Shown here: in pieces, positions 26,057 through 35,084 of the stretch | Layout of the letters: the number at the start of each line of letters is the position of its first letter | Position numbering within the stretch: the first letter of the stretch is position 1 | NCBI RefSeq assembly: GCF_034314165.1 | Contig: NZ_JAVIWK010000001.1 | Location: 1,503,001-1,567,000, forward strand | DNA length: 64,000 nt | Reading direction: 5' to 3' | Source: Pseudomonas sp. Bout1 | GTDB taxonomy: Bacteria; Pseudomonadota; Gammaproteobacteria; Pseudomonadales; Pseudomonadaceae | The notes under the pieces: model-generated | What the model saw: only the letters and a program-made list of their open reading frames with translations | Told to the model about the DNA's origin: nothing | Databases searched by the model: none | Made by a program: the position numbers and the translations under genes

Positions 26057-26758
26057 TCAACCGCCCAAATAAGCCTCACGCACTTTCGGATCGGTCAGCA
26101 GTTGCTCGCCGCTGCCCTGCATCACCACCCGGCCGTTTTCCAGCACATAGGCGCGGTCGGCGATCTTCAGGGCCTGGTTGGCGTTCTGCTCCACCAGGAA
26201 CACCGTTACACCGTCCTTGCGCAGCTGCTCGATGATGTCGAAGATCTGCTGGATGATGATCGGCGCGAGGCCCAGTGAGGGTTCGTCCAGCAGCAGCAGC
26301 TTGGGCTTGCTCATCAGCGCGCGGCCGATGGCGAGCATTTGCTGTTCACCGCCCGACATGGTGCCGCCACGCTGGCTGAAGCGTTCCTTGAGCCGCGGGA
26401 ACAGGTGCAGCACCTTGTCCATCTGCTCCTGGTAGTCGCCCTTGTCGGTGAAGAACCCGCCCATGGCGAGGTTCTCTTCCACGGTCAGGCGGGCAAACAC
26501 TCGACGACCTTCCGGAACCACCGCGATGCTCTTGCGCATGATTTCAGAGGACGCCTGGCCCACCAGCTCTTCACCCATGTAGCGGATGCTGCCGCTGTGG
26601 GCCTGGGGCGAACCGCACAGGGTCATCAACAGGGTGGATTTGCCGGCACCGTTGGCGCCGATCAGGGTGACGATCTCGCCCTGGCGCACTTCCACGTTAA
26701 CGCTGTGCAGCGCCTGGATCTTGCCGTAGAAAGTGGAAACGTTTTCGAATTGCAGCAT
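26057..26758 (-). CDS. livF: Branched-chain amino acid ABC transporter ATPase LivF/BraG
   Basis: A 233-residue ABC ATPase: Walker A GANGAGKST, signature MSGGEQQM, Walker B LLLLDEPSLGLAP, switch His in FLVEQNA form typical of LivF. It pairs with LivG to drive uptake of Leu, Ile and Val through LivH/LivM. Its ATG is one base after the livG stop; it is the last gene of the transporter operon. Confidence 0.95.
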   Translation of the reverse strand: MLQFENVSTFYGKIQALHSVNVEVRQGEIVTLIGANGAGKSTLLMTLCGSPQAHSGSIRYMGEELVGQASSEIMRKSIAVVPEGRRVFARLTVEENLAMGGFFTDKGDYQEQMDKVLHLFPRLKERFSQRGGTMSGGEQQMLAIGRALMSKPKLLLLDEPSLGLAPIIIQQIFDIIEQLRKDGVTVFLVEQNANQALKIADRAYVLENGRVVMQGSGEQLLTDPKVREAYLGG

Positions 26759-26759
26759 T

Positions 26760-27527
26760 TTACGCTTCCCCCAAATAGGCTTTGATCACGGCCGGGTTGT
26801 CGCGGATCTGCTCCGGCGTACCGTCGGCCAGTGGCGTGCCCTGGTTGATCACGACGATATGGTCGGAGATGCTCATGACCAGTTTCATGTCGTGTTCGAT
26901 CAGCAGCACGGTGGCGTTGTTTTCTTCACGCAGCACACTGATCAGCGCCTTGAGGTCTTCGGTTTCCCTTGGATTCAAGCCGGCGGCCGGTTCGTCGAGC
27001 ATGAGGATCCGCGGGCGGGTCATCATGCAGCGAGCGATTTCCAGGCGACGTTGCTGACCGTAGGCCAGGGTGCCGGCAGGGCGGTTGGCAAACTCGGTGA
27101 GGTTGACCTTGTCCAGCCAGTACTCGGCGTACTCCATGGCCTCGCGCTCGCTTTTGCGGAACGACGGGGTCTTGAACAGGCCTGCAAAGAAGTTGGTGTT
27201 CAGGTGACGATGCTGGGCGATCAACAGGTTCTCGACCGCCGTCATGTCCTTGAACAACCGCACGTTCTGGAAGGTCCGCACCACGCCCTTGCGGGCAATC
27301 TCGTGGCCGGCCAGGCCCTGGATCGGCTGGCCGTCCAGCAGGATGGTGCCGCCCGCCGGCTTGTAGAAACCGGTCAGGCAGTTGAACACCGTGGTCTTGC
27401 CGGCGCCGTTGGGGCCGATCAGGGCTACAACCTGTTTCTCTTGCACGGTCAGGGCCACGCCGTTGACCGCCAGCAAACCGCCGAAGCGCATGCTCAAGTT
27501 TTCGACTTTCAGGATCTCGCGGCTCAT
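26760..27527 (-). CDS. livG: Branched-chain amino acid ABC transporter ATPase LivG/BraF
   Basis: A 255-residue ABC ATPase with Walker [10 protein letters not shown], a LivG-type signature [12 protein letters not shown], Walker [13 protein letters not shown] and switch LLIEHDMK. The long insertion after the Q-loop ([16 protein letters not shown]) is typical of LivG. It overlaps the livM stop by four bases. Confidence 0.95.
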   Translation of the reverse strand: MSREILKVENLSMRFGGLLAVNGVALTVQEKQVVALIGPNGAGKTTVFNCLTGFYKPAGGTILLDGQPIQGLAGHEIARKGVVRTFQNVRLFKDMTAVENLLIAQHRHLNTNFFAGLFKTPSFRKSEREAMEYAEYWLDKVNLTEFANRPAGTLAYGQQRRLEIARCMMTRPRILMLDEPAAGLNPRETEDLKALISVLREENNATVLLIEHDMKLVMSISDHIVVINQGTPLADGTPEQIRDNPAVIKAYLGEA

Positions 27528-28777
27528 TTGCGCAGCTCCATGTGTGGACGTTGCATGGGCAGCAGGCCTTGAGGGCGCCAGATCATCATCAGTACCATCA
27601 TGGCGCCGAACATCAACATGCGGTATTCGCTGAACTCACGCATCATTTCCGGTAGCAGGATCATCACGATCGCGGCGAGGATTACCCCAAGCTGCGAGCC
27701 CATGCCACCCAGTACCACGATGGCGAGGATGATTGCCGACTCGATGAAGGTGAACGACTCCGGCGTCACCAAACCCTGGCGAGCGGCAAAGAAGCTGCCG
27801 GCGAAACCGGCGAAGGTTGCCCCGAGGGTGAAGGCCGAAAGTTTGATGATTGTCGGGTTCATGCCCAACGCACGGCAGGCGATTTCATCTTCGCGCAGCG
27901 CTTCCCACGCGCGTCCGATCGGCATGCGCAGCAAACGGTTGATCACGAACAAGGCCGCCAGCGCCAGCAACAACGCCACCAGGTACAGGAACACCACTTT
28001 GCTCACCGGGTTGTAGTCGATCCCGAAGTACTCATGGAAGGTCTGCATGCCTTCGGCCGCGGTGCGGTCGAACGACAGCCCGAAGAACGTCGGCTTGGGG
28101 ATGCTGCTGATGCCGTTGGGGCCGCCGGTGATATCGGTGAGGTTACGCAGGAACAGACGGATGATTTCGCCGAAGCCCAGGGTCACGATCGCCAAATAGT
28201 CACCACGCAAGCGCAGTACCGGGAAGCCCAGCAGGAAGCCAAATGTGGCCGCCGCCATGCCGGCCAGCGGCAGGCAGATCCAGAAGCCCCAGCCCAGGTA
28301 GTGCGAGAGCAGCGCGTAGGTATAGGCACCCACGGCGTAGAAACCCACATAACCCAGGTCGAGCAAGCCGGCCAGGCCCACCACGATGTTCAGGCCCAGG
28401 CCCAGCAACACGTAGATCAGGATCAGGGTGGCGATATCCACCGCGCCACGGGAACCGAAGAACGGCCAGATCAACGCGGCCACGATCAGGCCGATGATGA
28501 TGTAGCGCTGGGTGCGCGGCAGGGTCAGGAACTGGCTGACCTTGGGCGACACCAGTGGGCCACGGTTGCCTTTGAACAGGGCACCGACCTGCTGGGTAAA
28601 CAGCACGCGCAGGAACATCAACACCGAGCACAAGGCAATGATGGTCAATGTCACCGGACCGGTGCCATGCACTTCAAGGTTGATCCCGACAATGCTCAAC
28701 TTGAGCCCGAGTACCGGAAAGGCCACGGCCCAGACCAGCAAGGCGCTGAAAAACGCCGATTTAAGATATCTGCTCAT
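27524..28777 (-). CDS. livM: Branched-chain amino acid ABC permease LivM/BraE
   Basis: A 417-residue permease with about ten helices. The first roughly 90 residues (two helices and an [10 protein letters not shown] loop) are the N-terminal extension of the Pseudomonas BraE type; the core carries [27 protein letters not shown] and the EAA-like loop [20 protein letters not shown]. It overlaps livH by four bases. Confidence 0.94.
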   Translation of the reverse strand: MSRYLKSAFFSALLVWAVAFPVLGLKLSIVGINLEVHGTGPVTLTIIALCSVLMFLRVLFTQQVGALFKGNRGPLVSPKVSQFLTLPRTQRYIIIGLIVAALIWPFFGSRGAVDIATLILIYVLLGLGLNIVVGLAGLLDLGYVGFYAVGAYTYALLSHYLGWGFWICLPLAGMAAATFGFLLGFPVLRLRGDYLAIVTLGFGEIIRLFLRNLTDITGGPNGISSIPKPTFFGLSFDRTAAEGMQTFHEYFGIDYNPVSKVVFLYLVALLLALAALFVINRLLRMPIGRAWEALREDEIACRALGMNPTIIKLSAFTLGATFAGFAGSFFAARQGLVTPESFTFIESAIILAIVVLGGMGSQLGVILAAIVMILLPEMMREFSEYRMLMFGAMMVLMMIWRPQGLLPMQRPHMELRK

Positions 28778-29697
28778 ACTTTCTCAACCTCCGGACGGCC
28801 CAGAATGCCGGTCGGCCGGAACAACAGCACCAGAACCAATAGACCGAATGCCACCACGTCCTTGTACTGGTCGCCGAACACATCAGCGCCAAAGGCTTCA
28901 GCCACACCCAGCACCAGCCCGCCGAGCATCGCGCCCGGAATGCTGCCGATGCCGCCCAATACCGCCGCAGTGAAGGCCTTGAGGCCCACCAGGAAACCGG
29001 CGTTGGGGTTGATCACGCCGTACTGCATGCTCAACAACACGGCGGCGACAGCGGCCAGTGCGGCACCGATGACGAAGGTCAGGGCGATGATGTTGTTGGT
29101 GTTGATGCCCAACAGGTTGGCCATCTTGATGTCTTCGGCGCAGGCCCGGCAGGCGCGTCCCAGACGGGAGCGGGAGATGAACAGGGTCAGGCCGAGCATC
29201 GCCACCAGGGTGACGACGAAGACCAGGACCTGCATGTAGGAAATCAGCACTTCTTGTGCGCCACCTGGGCCGAAGGAGAAGTTCCCCGGGATCAGGTTGG
29301 GAATGGATTTGTCCTTGGAATCCTGGGACAGCAGTACGGTGTTCTGCAGGAAAATCGACATGCCGATCGCAGAGATCAGCGGGATCAAGCGGTTGCTGCC
29401 ACGCAAGGGGCGGTACGCAACGCGTTCGATACTGTAACCATAGGCACTGGTTACGACGATGGACGCCAGGAACGCAGCGGTCATCAACAGCGGCAGGGAA
29501 TGGATACCTAGCATGGCCAGCCCGGCAAGGGCGATGAAGGCCACGTAGGAACCAATCATGTACACCTCGCCATGGGCGAAGTTAATCATTCCAATGATGC
29601 CGTAAACCATTGTGTAGCCAATGGCTATCAAGGCATAGGTGCTGCCAACGGTCATGCCGTTAACCAGCGTTTGGAAAAAATGATAGATCTCAGGCAT
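28774..29697 (-). CDS. livH: Branched-chain amino acid ABC permease LivH/BraD
   Basis: A 307-residue permease: eight or so helices, N-terminal [45 protein letters not shown] and the coupling loop [20 protein letters not shown] that contacts LivF/LivG. It is 227 bases downstream of braC, beyond a terminator hairpin, so it is likely expressed from read-through plus possibly its own promoter. Confidence 0.95.
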   Translation of the reverse strand: MPEIYHFFQTLVNGMTVGSTYALIAIGYTMVYGIIGMINFAHGEVYMIGSYVAFIALAGLAMLGIHSLPLLMTAAFLASIVVTSAYGYSIERVAYRPLRGSNRLIPLISAIGMSIFLQNTVLLSQDSKDKSIPNLIPGNFSFGPGGAQEVLISYMQVLVFVVTLVAMLGLTLFISRSRLGRACRACAEDIKMANLLGINTNNIIALTFVIGAALAAVAAVLLSMQYGVINPNAGFLVGLKAFTAAVLGGIGSIPGAMLGGLVLGVAEAFGADVFGDQYKDVVAFGLLVLVLLFRPTGILGRPEVEKV

Positions 29698-29879
29698 TAC
29701 AGCGCTCCTAAAAACCCGATACGCATTTCACTGGTGGAGTCATTTCCGGCTCGGTGCCCTGTTCTGTGACAGAGGTTGCACAAAGCGTTTGCCAGCGAAC
29801 CGCTGGTGACGGTTTTAAGATTTTCAGGTGAGCCAGCGCCCGGATCGCGGGTGACAGGCCCATAAACCTCGTAAAACAA

Positions 29880-29903
29880 AGCCCACTGCTTGCACAGTGG
29901 GCT
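29880..29903 (-). terminator. Terminator/attenuator between braC and livH
   Basis: Nine-base stem AGCCCACTG/CAGTGGGCT with loop at 29889-29894; read on the minus strand it is followed by TTTGTTTTAC. It sits just after the braC stop and would limit read-through, giving more binding protein than permease, the usual stoichiometry. Confidence 0.8.
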
Positions 29904-29924
29904 TGTTGACCAGAAACGCCTGGC

Positions 29925-31052
29925 TTACTGAGGGGAAACTTCGGTTTTTGGTTTGCCGAAGTGCCATTCGTAGACCACGAACTTGAAGTCCTTCAGGTCG
30001 CCCTTGGCGTCGAAGCTCAGGTCGCCGGTTGGGGTCTTGAAGTTACCGGCGTGGATGGCAGCAGCCACTTTGGCGGTGTCTTCGCTCTTCGCGGCAGTGA
30101 TACCGCCGGCGATCACTTCAACAGCCGAGTAGGCCGGGAACACGAACGGACCGGTTGGGTCCTGCTTGTTCTTGGCGAACTCTTCAACGATTGCCTTGTT
30201 GGCAGGATCGGTGTCGAAAGACTTCGGCAGGGTAACCAGCAGGCCTTCGGAGGCGCCTTGGGCGATTTGCGAGATGGAGTCGTTGCCGACGCCTTCTGGG
30301 CCCATGAACTTGGCGTCCAGGCCTTTTTCCTTGGCTTGGCGCAGGATCAGGCCCAGCTCAGGGTGGTAGCCGCCGTAGTAGACGAAGTCGACGTTGGCTT
30401 GCTTGAGTTTCTGAATCAGCGAGCTGAAGTCTTTATCGCCAGCGTTGATGCCTTCAAAGACGGCGACTTTCACGCCTTTCTTCTCGAGGGTCTGCTTAAC
30501 GGCGGTAGCGATGCCTTCACCGTATTGCTGCTTGTCGTGAACGACGGCAACCACTTTTGGCTTCACGTGGTCGGCGATGTAGTTGCCGGCAGCCGGGCCC
30601 TGGGCGCTGTCCAGGCCGATGGTGCGGAAGATCAGCTTGTAGCCACGGGAGGTGATTTCCGGGCTGGTGGCCGCCGGGGTGATCATGATCACGCCTTCGT
30701 CTTCGTAGATGTCGGATGCTGGCTGAGTGGAGCTGGAGCAAAGGTGACCGACCACGAACTTGACGCCGTCGTTGACCACTTTGTTGGCGACGGCCACGGC
30801 TTGTTTAGGATCGCAAGCGTCGTCGTATTCTTTGGCTTCGAGCATTTTGCCATCGACGCCGCCCTTGGCGTTGATGTCGGCGATGGCCTGTTTGGCACCC
30901 ATGAACTGCATGTCGCCGTACTGGGTCACAGGGCCGGTTTTAGGGCCGGCAATACCGATCTTGATGGTGTCAGCTGCGAACGAATGGCTGGCAACCCCGG
31001 CCAGGACCATAGCGGCAAACAGTTTGGAAATCTGCTTAGTAGCCTTATTCAT
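29925..31052 (-). CDS. braC: Branched-chain amino acid-binding protein BraC/LivJ
   Basis: A 375-residue periplasmic binding protein with signal peptide (LFAAMVLAGVASHSFA) and mature start DTIKIGIAGPKTGPVTQYG, the type 1 Leu/Ile/Val-binding fold. A Cys pair (DACDPKQ and HLCSSSTQ) probably forms the conserved disulphide. It captures branched-chain amino acids for LivHMGF encoded downstream. Confidence 0.95.
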   Translation of the reverse strand: MNKATKQISKLFAAMVLAGVASHSFAADTIKIGIAGPKTGPVTQYGDMQFMGAKQAIADINAKGGVDGKMLEAKEYDDACDPKQAVAVANKVVNDGVKFVVGHLCSSSTQPASDIYEDEGVIMITPAATSPEITSRGYKLIFRTIGLDSAQGPAAGNYIADHVKPKVVAVVHDKQQYGEGIATAVKQTLEKKGVKVAVFEGINAGDKDFSSLIQKLKQANVDFVYYGGYHPELGLILRQAKEKGLDAKFMGPEGVGNDSISQIAQGASEGLLVTLPKSFDTDPANKAIVEEFAKNKQDPTGPFVFPAYSAVEVIAGGITAAKSEDTAKVAAAIHAGNFKTPTGDLSFDAKGDLKDFKFVVYEWHFGKPKTEVSPQ

Positions 31053-31392
31053 AGTGCTCCACTCTTACTGTTGTATTTTTTATAGTTCTAGCGGCCTTGT
31101 GAGCTGCAGAACCGGATCAGATATCTGGGATATCCCCCGGCAGCGGCCTGGCAACTGTACCGGTACAGTGTAGAGCGCCGGTTGATCGCTTGAAAAGCTG
31201 GCTGCTGGGGGCAAAACCCGGGTATGTCGCTTAAATGAAAGAAAAAGACAGAATTGCGGCGGGGTGATGCCAGAGTCTCGGGCAATCCTTGGCTTTCCTG
31301 ACACTTTCGTTCGGTGCCTCATTTGCAACTGGGTTTTTCTGCCTGGTGCTCGACGGTATGATTGCGCCGATTTTTTCTACAGGTGAACTCCC
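31053..31392. other. Intergenic region between divergent braC and the DUF2288 gene
   Basis: A 340-base gap with no credible gene. It must hold the promoters of both neighbours; I see a short palindrome CTGTACCGGTACAG (31155-31168) that could be an operator for braC, and nothing else I can name. Confidence 0.5.
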
Positions 31393-31695
31393 ATGACGCA
31401 AGAACCTAGCACCCTCTATGCCAAGCTGCTTGGTGAAACCGCCGAAATTTCCTGGAAGGAGCTTGAGCCGTTCTTTGCCAAGGGTGCCCTATTGTGGGTC
31501 GACGCCGGGCTGGATTTGATCGAGGCCGCCGAGGGGATGGCTGAGGATAACCGTGACAAAGTCGCTGCCTGGCTGGCTGCGGGGAGCTTGGGCGAGGTGT
31601 CTGCGACGCGGGCATTGGACCTGGTTGAGCGGGGGCCGGCGCTTTGGGCGGTGGTGGTTTCGCCTTGGATTCTGATCCAGGAAAGGGCGGCGTAG
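31393..31695 (+). CDS. DUF2288 family protein
   Basis: A 100-residue cytoplasmic protein matching the DUF2288 family in length and pattern (LYAKLLGETAEISWKELEPFFAKGALLWV, then WILIQERAA at the end). No function is known. It stands alone between the braC promoter and a long repeat region. Confidence 0.82.
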   Translation: MTQEPSTLYAKLLGETAEISWKELEPFFAKGALLWVDAGLDLIEAAEGMAEDNRDKVAAWLAAGSLGEVSATRALDLVERGPALWAVVVSPWILIQERAA

Positions 31696-31877
31696 GAAGT
31701 GTCTGCACAAAAATGGTGCGGGATTTTTCGGAGTTTGAGTGTGTAGCGGGGTAACTGGTTTCGCCGTGATGGCATGTTGCCGTAGAGAAAGGTCACAGGC
31801 GGGGGTTACGTGCGCGTCATGGGAACAGTTTTGCTCGCGTCGGAATGCGGTGGGAATTGTTTCTGGGTGTGAGTTTT

Positions 31878-32657
31878 GGGTGTTTATCCGTTGCTGCGGT
31901 AACGGCTGATATTGGTTCCGCTCTTACAGCGGGTCACTTTTGAAAAGCGCAAAAGTAACCAAAACGCTCTGCCCCGCCTGTCGGCACCTCGCTTAGGCTC
32001 GGTGTGCCCTCACTCCGGCATTGCTCCGCGGGCCGCCGCGACGGCCCGTCCCTGGCCCGTCGCGGCTAAACCGGCGTCCTGCCGGTTTACCCGCTCCTCA
32101 ATCCCTGCGTTCGGCCTCGGGCTGAATGGGGCAGTCAGGTCAAAATCAAGAGCAAGAGCACGGCGGCCTGAAAGCCGACCTGAGTGTTAAAAGCCAAGGC
32201 AAAAGCTGTAGGAGCTGGCTTGCCGGCGATGCAGGCGACTCGTTCTTTCAGATACACAGAGGCGATGCCATCGCAGGCAAGCCAGCTCCCACATTTGAAC
32301 CGTGCCCGCCCGCTTTAGCTTTTGATCTGGCTTTTAACACTCAAGCCGGCCTGTAGGCCGCTGTGTTCTTGATCTGCTTGTGATCTTGATCTTAGGCGCC
32401 CCGTCAACCACGCTGGCCGAACGCAGGCTTTGGAGCGTGGGTAACCCGGCAGGACGCCGGGTTAGCCGCGCTGGGCCAAGGATGGCCCATCGCGGCGGCC
32501 CACGGTCCAAAGCCTGCGTGAGGGCACACCGAGCCTAAGCGAGGTGCCGAGTGGTGGGGCAAGAGCCTTTTGGTTACTTTTGGGCTCCTTTCAAAAGTGA
32601 CCCGCCGTAAGGGCGGAACCCATATCGGCAACAACCCAAATAACGGATATACACCCC
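31878..32657. repeat. 780-base nested palindrome
   Basis: No gene lies between 31696 and 32672. Outer arms 31878-32130 and 32405-32657 are about 250-base imperfect reverse complements sharing CACCTCGCTTAGGCTCGGTG and AAAAGTAACCAAAA. Inside them 32137-32207 pairs with about 32318-32396 (GAGTGTTAAAAGCC and CGGCGGCCTG core), and innermost is a REP doublet. The outer ends read GGGTGT-TATCCG, shared with a second element at 45823-46030. It looks like a non-autonomous mobile repeat assembled from inverted halves. Confidence 0.85.
32207..32293. repeat. REP doublet inside the large palindrome
   Basis: Arms 32207-32230 and 32270-32293 (GAGCTGGCTTGCCGGCGAT against ATCGCAGGCAAGCCAGCTC) form the centre of the 780-base palindrome. 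The arms are different REP subtypes (CCGGC and CCTGC), so they are not a simple recent duplication. Confidence 0.88.
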
Positions 32658-32672
32658 ACCCAAGAAACAAGC

Positions 32673-34850
32673 CTACGCAGTCTTCCCGGTATGGTTGTTC
32701 AGCGAAATAACCTTGGTCTTCCCAATCCGGTGACGATAAATCTCACGCAGGTACTTGATCGCCTTCTTCACACAATCCCGCGACAGCCGAATATCGTTGA
32801 TCGACACAAACTTGTCCTTGTCGTTGATCAACTCACGATACTTCTTCTCATACATCGGTTTGATCGCATACCAGTTGGTATCCAGAATCTTCGCCGGGTT
32901 TTCAAACTCATTGAGTAACTCGTCAATCCGGCCCTCATCAAAATCCTCATGGATGATGAAATCCAAAATCGAATTATCCAGCGTGTCATCAAAGCGATAC
33001 GGGTTGCGCGCAAAGCAGCGCTTGATAAACGCCACGATCAACGTCAAAAAGTCATCCGACAAACATGGGCTCTTGGCGATCAACGTCGTCAGCGACAAGT
33101 TGGCCGACGCCCCGATCACCAACGCATAACGCTTGAGCGTGGTATTGGGAAACAGGCTGTTGAGGTGCGTCTTGAGCCGGTTCAGGTCCATATAGGACAG
33201 TTTGTAATCCTTGGGCAACGATACAATCGACACCACCGACGAGCAGTTCTTGAAGAAGTGCAAGTCATGCAGCGCCGCCGCGTCATACCCGGAATTCTTG
33301 TACTGCTCCAGCGATGCCTTGTAGCGCTTGGACTCGATCGGCAACAGGCTGATACCTTCGATCGCCTGGGTCACTTTGTTGAAGTGCGGCAAATCAATGG
33401 AGCGGAAAAACAGGTCATCGATATTCAGCCGCTGCGGCTCTTTTTCGAACACCTTGAACTTGTCGCTCGACGGCGCCGGGGTTTCCGGCACCACGGATTC
33501 GGCGTAGGCAATCGCCACCGGACCGGCCAGGCTCATGAACAGGTCGTTGGCATCCAGGCGGATGGTTTCGCCGATGTCGATCCCGGCCCGACGGAAGTAG
33601 TTCTGGTCGTAGTCGGTCGTCACCGCCTGGGCCGTCAGAATGTTGAAGATCTGCTGCGAGATGTATTGGTTGGCATGCTTTTCCATGGCATTGACGTCAA
33701 TGTTCTGGATGTTACCGTCATCGCTTTCCTCGGCATACCGCATGATGTCGTTGGAGATCAGCATCATCGCGTTCCACGGCCGGATGCGGCCTTTCACGCT
33801 GGCTTCGCTGCTGTCTTCATTGTCGAAGTTGTACGAGAAGTCCCATTCTTCTGACAGGTATTTGCACAACAGCCGCCCGGCGTTGATGTGCAGTGCCTCA
33901 GACATTTCGCTGCGGTGGTCGGAGATGTTCGGCAGTACGCAAATGCCGCTGGTGAAGATCGGCTCGAACACAAAGGCATGGCCGCTCTTGCTGTCGTGCT
34001 CGTCGGCAGGCTTGGTGTCGAACGTCTTGTTCATGTACGAGTGCTGCTGGGCCAGGCCGAATTCCGAGGCCATGCCCGAACCGGTGCCGCCGCCAGCGCT
34101 GAAGATCGAGAAGTACAGGCGCGACTGGTTGGCCTTGATGCCGCAGGAGTCGATCAAGTACGAGTGGATCATCTTCCAGTCGGGGCTGGAAAAGCGCTGG
34201 GTGTCTTTGTTGAGGATGATCTTGGCCAGGTACTGGCCGAGGATCGGTGCGTTACCGGCGCCGCCAGCATGGACTTCCGAGAGGTCCATGATTTTCATCT
34301 TGCTGTAGTCGCGCAGGAAGCCGCTTTTCTCACCCTTGCGCGAGAAACGGATGCGCCCGGCGATGTCCTTGTCCAGGTCACCCAGCATCACCAGTGGCTC
34401 GACCAGAAACACCGGCTTGGTGCCTTTGTTCGAGCCCAGGCGCAGGTTGTTGCGAATCCACTGGGCCGGGCGGTAGCCCTTGTCGGTGGACTTGTCTTCG
34501 TTGCTGAATTCGTTGAGATAAAACTTGCGGGCGTTGTACACCAGCTCCGCCACATCCAGGGCAATGTTCGAACCGCAGCGGCCCAGGCCGATCAGGCACA
34601 CCGACGGGAACTCTTGCTCGTTGCGCAGTTCACCGTCGACTTCCAGGTGCGGCGCGCGCGGGAACACCATGTCGCGCAGGCCGTCGAGGTTATCGAGGAT
34701 GCGGTCGGTGTTGGTCTCGGTGAAGTACAGGTATTGCTGGGTGGCCAGCGGGCGGGCGGTGCTCAATGACTTTGAACCTGAGGGTTTTTCCGCAGGAGCT
34801 GTCAGCAACACGTCGGATACCGCGGTGGCAGAGTTATTTTTAGAAGTCAT
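32673..34850 (-). CDS. Tubulin/FtsZ-superfamily GTPase-like protein
   Basis: A 725-residue cytoplasmic protein with the ordered loops of the tubulin fold: T1 GLGRCGSNIA (88-97), T3 HAGGAGNAPILGQ (194-206), tubulin signature AGGGTGSG (252-259), nucleotide Asn in LISND (N367), a helix 7-like stretch 389-409 and a T7-like RLDANDLF (431-438), whose D433 and D436 match the DFAD catalytic pair of FtsZ. The loops are spread by insertions and a domain of about 280 residues follows, so it is neither FtsZ nor TubZ; it fits the poorly known 'tubulin-like' bacterial families. No partner gene is adjacent. GTP-driven polymerisation is inferred. Confidence 0.8.
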   Translation of the reverse strand: MTSKNNSATAVSDVLLTAPAEKPSGSKSLSTARPLATQQYLYFTETNTDRILDNLDGLRDMVFPRAPHLEVDGELRNEQEFPSVCLIGLGRCGSNIALDVAELVYNARKFYLNEFSNEDKSTDKGYRPAQWIRNNLRLGSNKGTKPVFLVEPLVMLGDLDKDIAGRIRFSRKGEKSGFLRDYSKMKIMDLSEVHAGGAGNAPILGQYLAKIILNKDTQRFSSPDWKMIHSYLIDSCGIKANQSRLYFSIFSAGGGTGSGMASEFGLAQQHSYMNKTFDTKPADEHDSKSGHAFVFEPIFTSGICVLPNISDHRSEMSEALHINAGRLLCKYLSEEWDFSYNFDNEDSSEASVKGRIRPWNAMMLISNDIMRYAEESDDGNIQNIDVNAMEKHANQYISQQIFNILTAQAVTTDYDQNYFRRAGIDIGETIRLDANDLFMSLAGPVAIAYAESVVPETPAPSSDKFKVFEKEPQRLNIDDLFFRSIDLPHFNKVTQAIEGISLLPIESKRYKASLEQYKNSGYDAAALHDLHFFKNCSSVVSIVSLPKDYKLSYMDLNRLKTHLNSLFPNTTLKRYALVIGASANLSLTTLIAKSPCLSDDFLTLIVAFIKRCFARNPYRFDDTLDNSILDFIIHEDFDEGRIDELLNEFENPAKILDTNWYAIKPMYEKKYRELINDKDKFVSINDIRLSRDCVKKAIKYLREIYRHRIGKTKVISLNNHTGKTA

Positions 34851-35084
34851 TGTGCGCCATGTGCCTGGACGGATGGCTGAAGAAGCATCAAATAGCCATC
34901 ACGGAATGAGAGATCGCGACTTTACAGTGCGTCCTGGTCCTGGGCGATAGGGTTTAACCCTAGGGTTTTTAGGGGGAATCCTGGCCGGACTCTGATGAAT
35001 CGGCCGTTCGTCGGAGTTCTTTAACGAAATGATGGCGAATTGCCAAATCCGTGGGAGCAAGCCCCTCCCACAGTTTATTCAGAT

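Noticed and set aside
31878..32657. CRISPR-like repeat array in the long intergenic region
   Set aside because: The repeats are inverted arms about one centre, not regularly spaced direct repeats, and no cas gene is near.
34949..34965. Telomere-like AGGGTTTAACCCTAGGG
   Set aside because: A short chance near-palindrome before the tubulin-like gene; no repetition and no known role, though it could be an operator.
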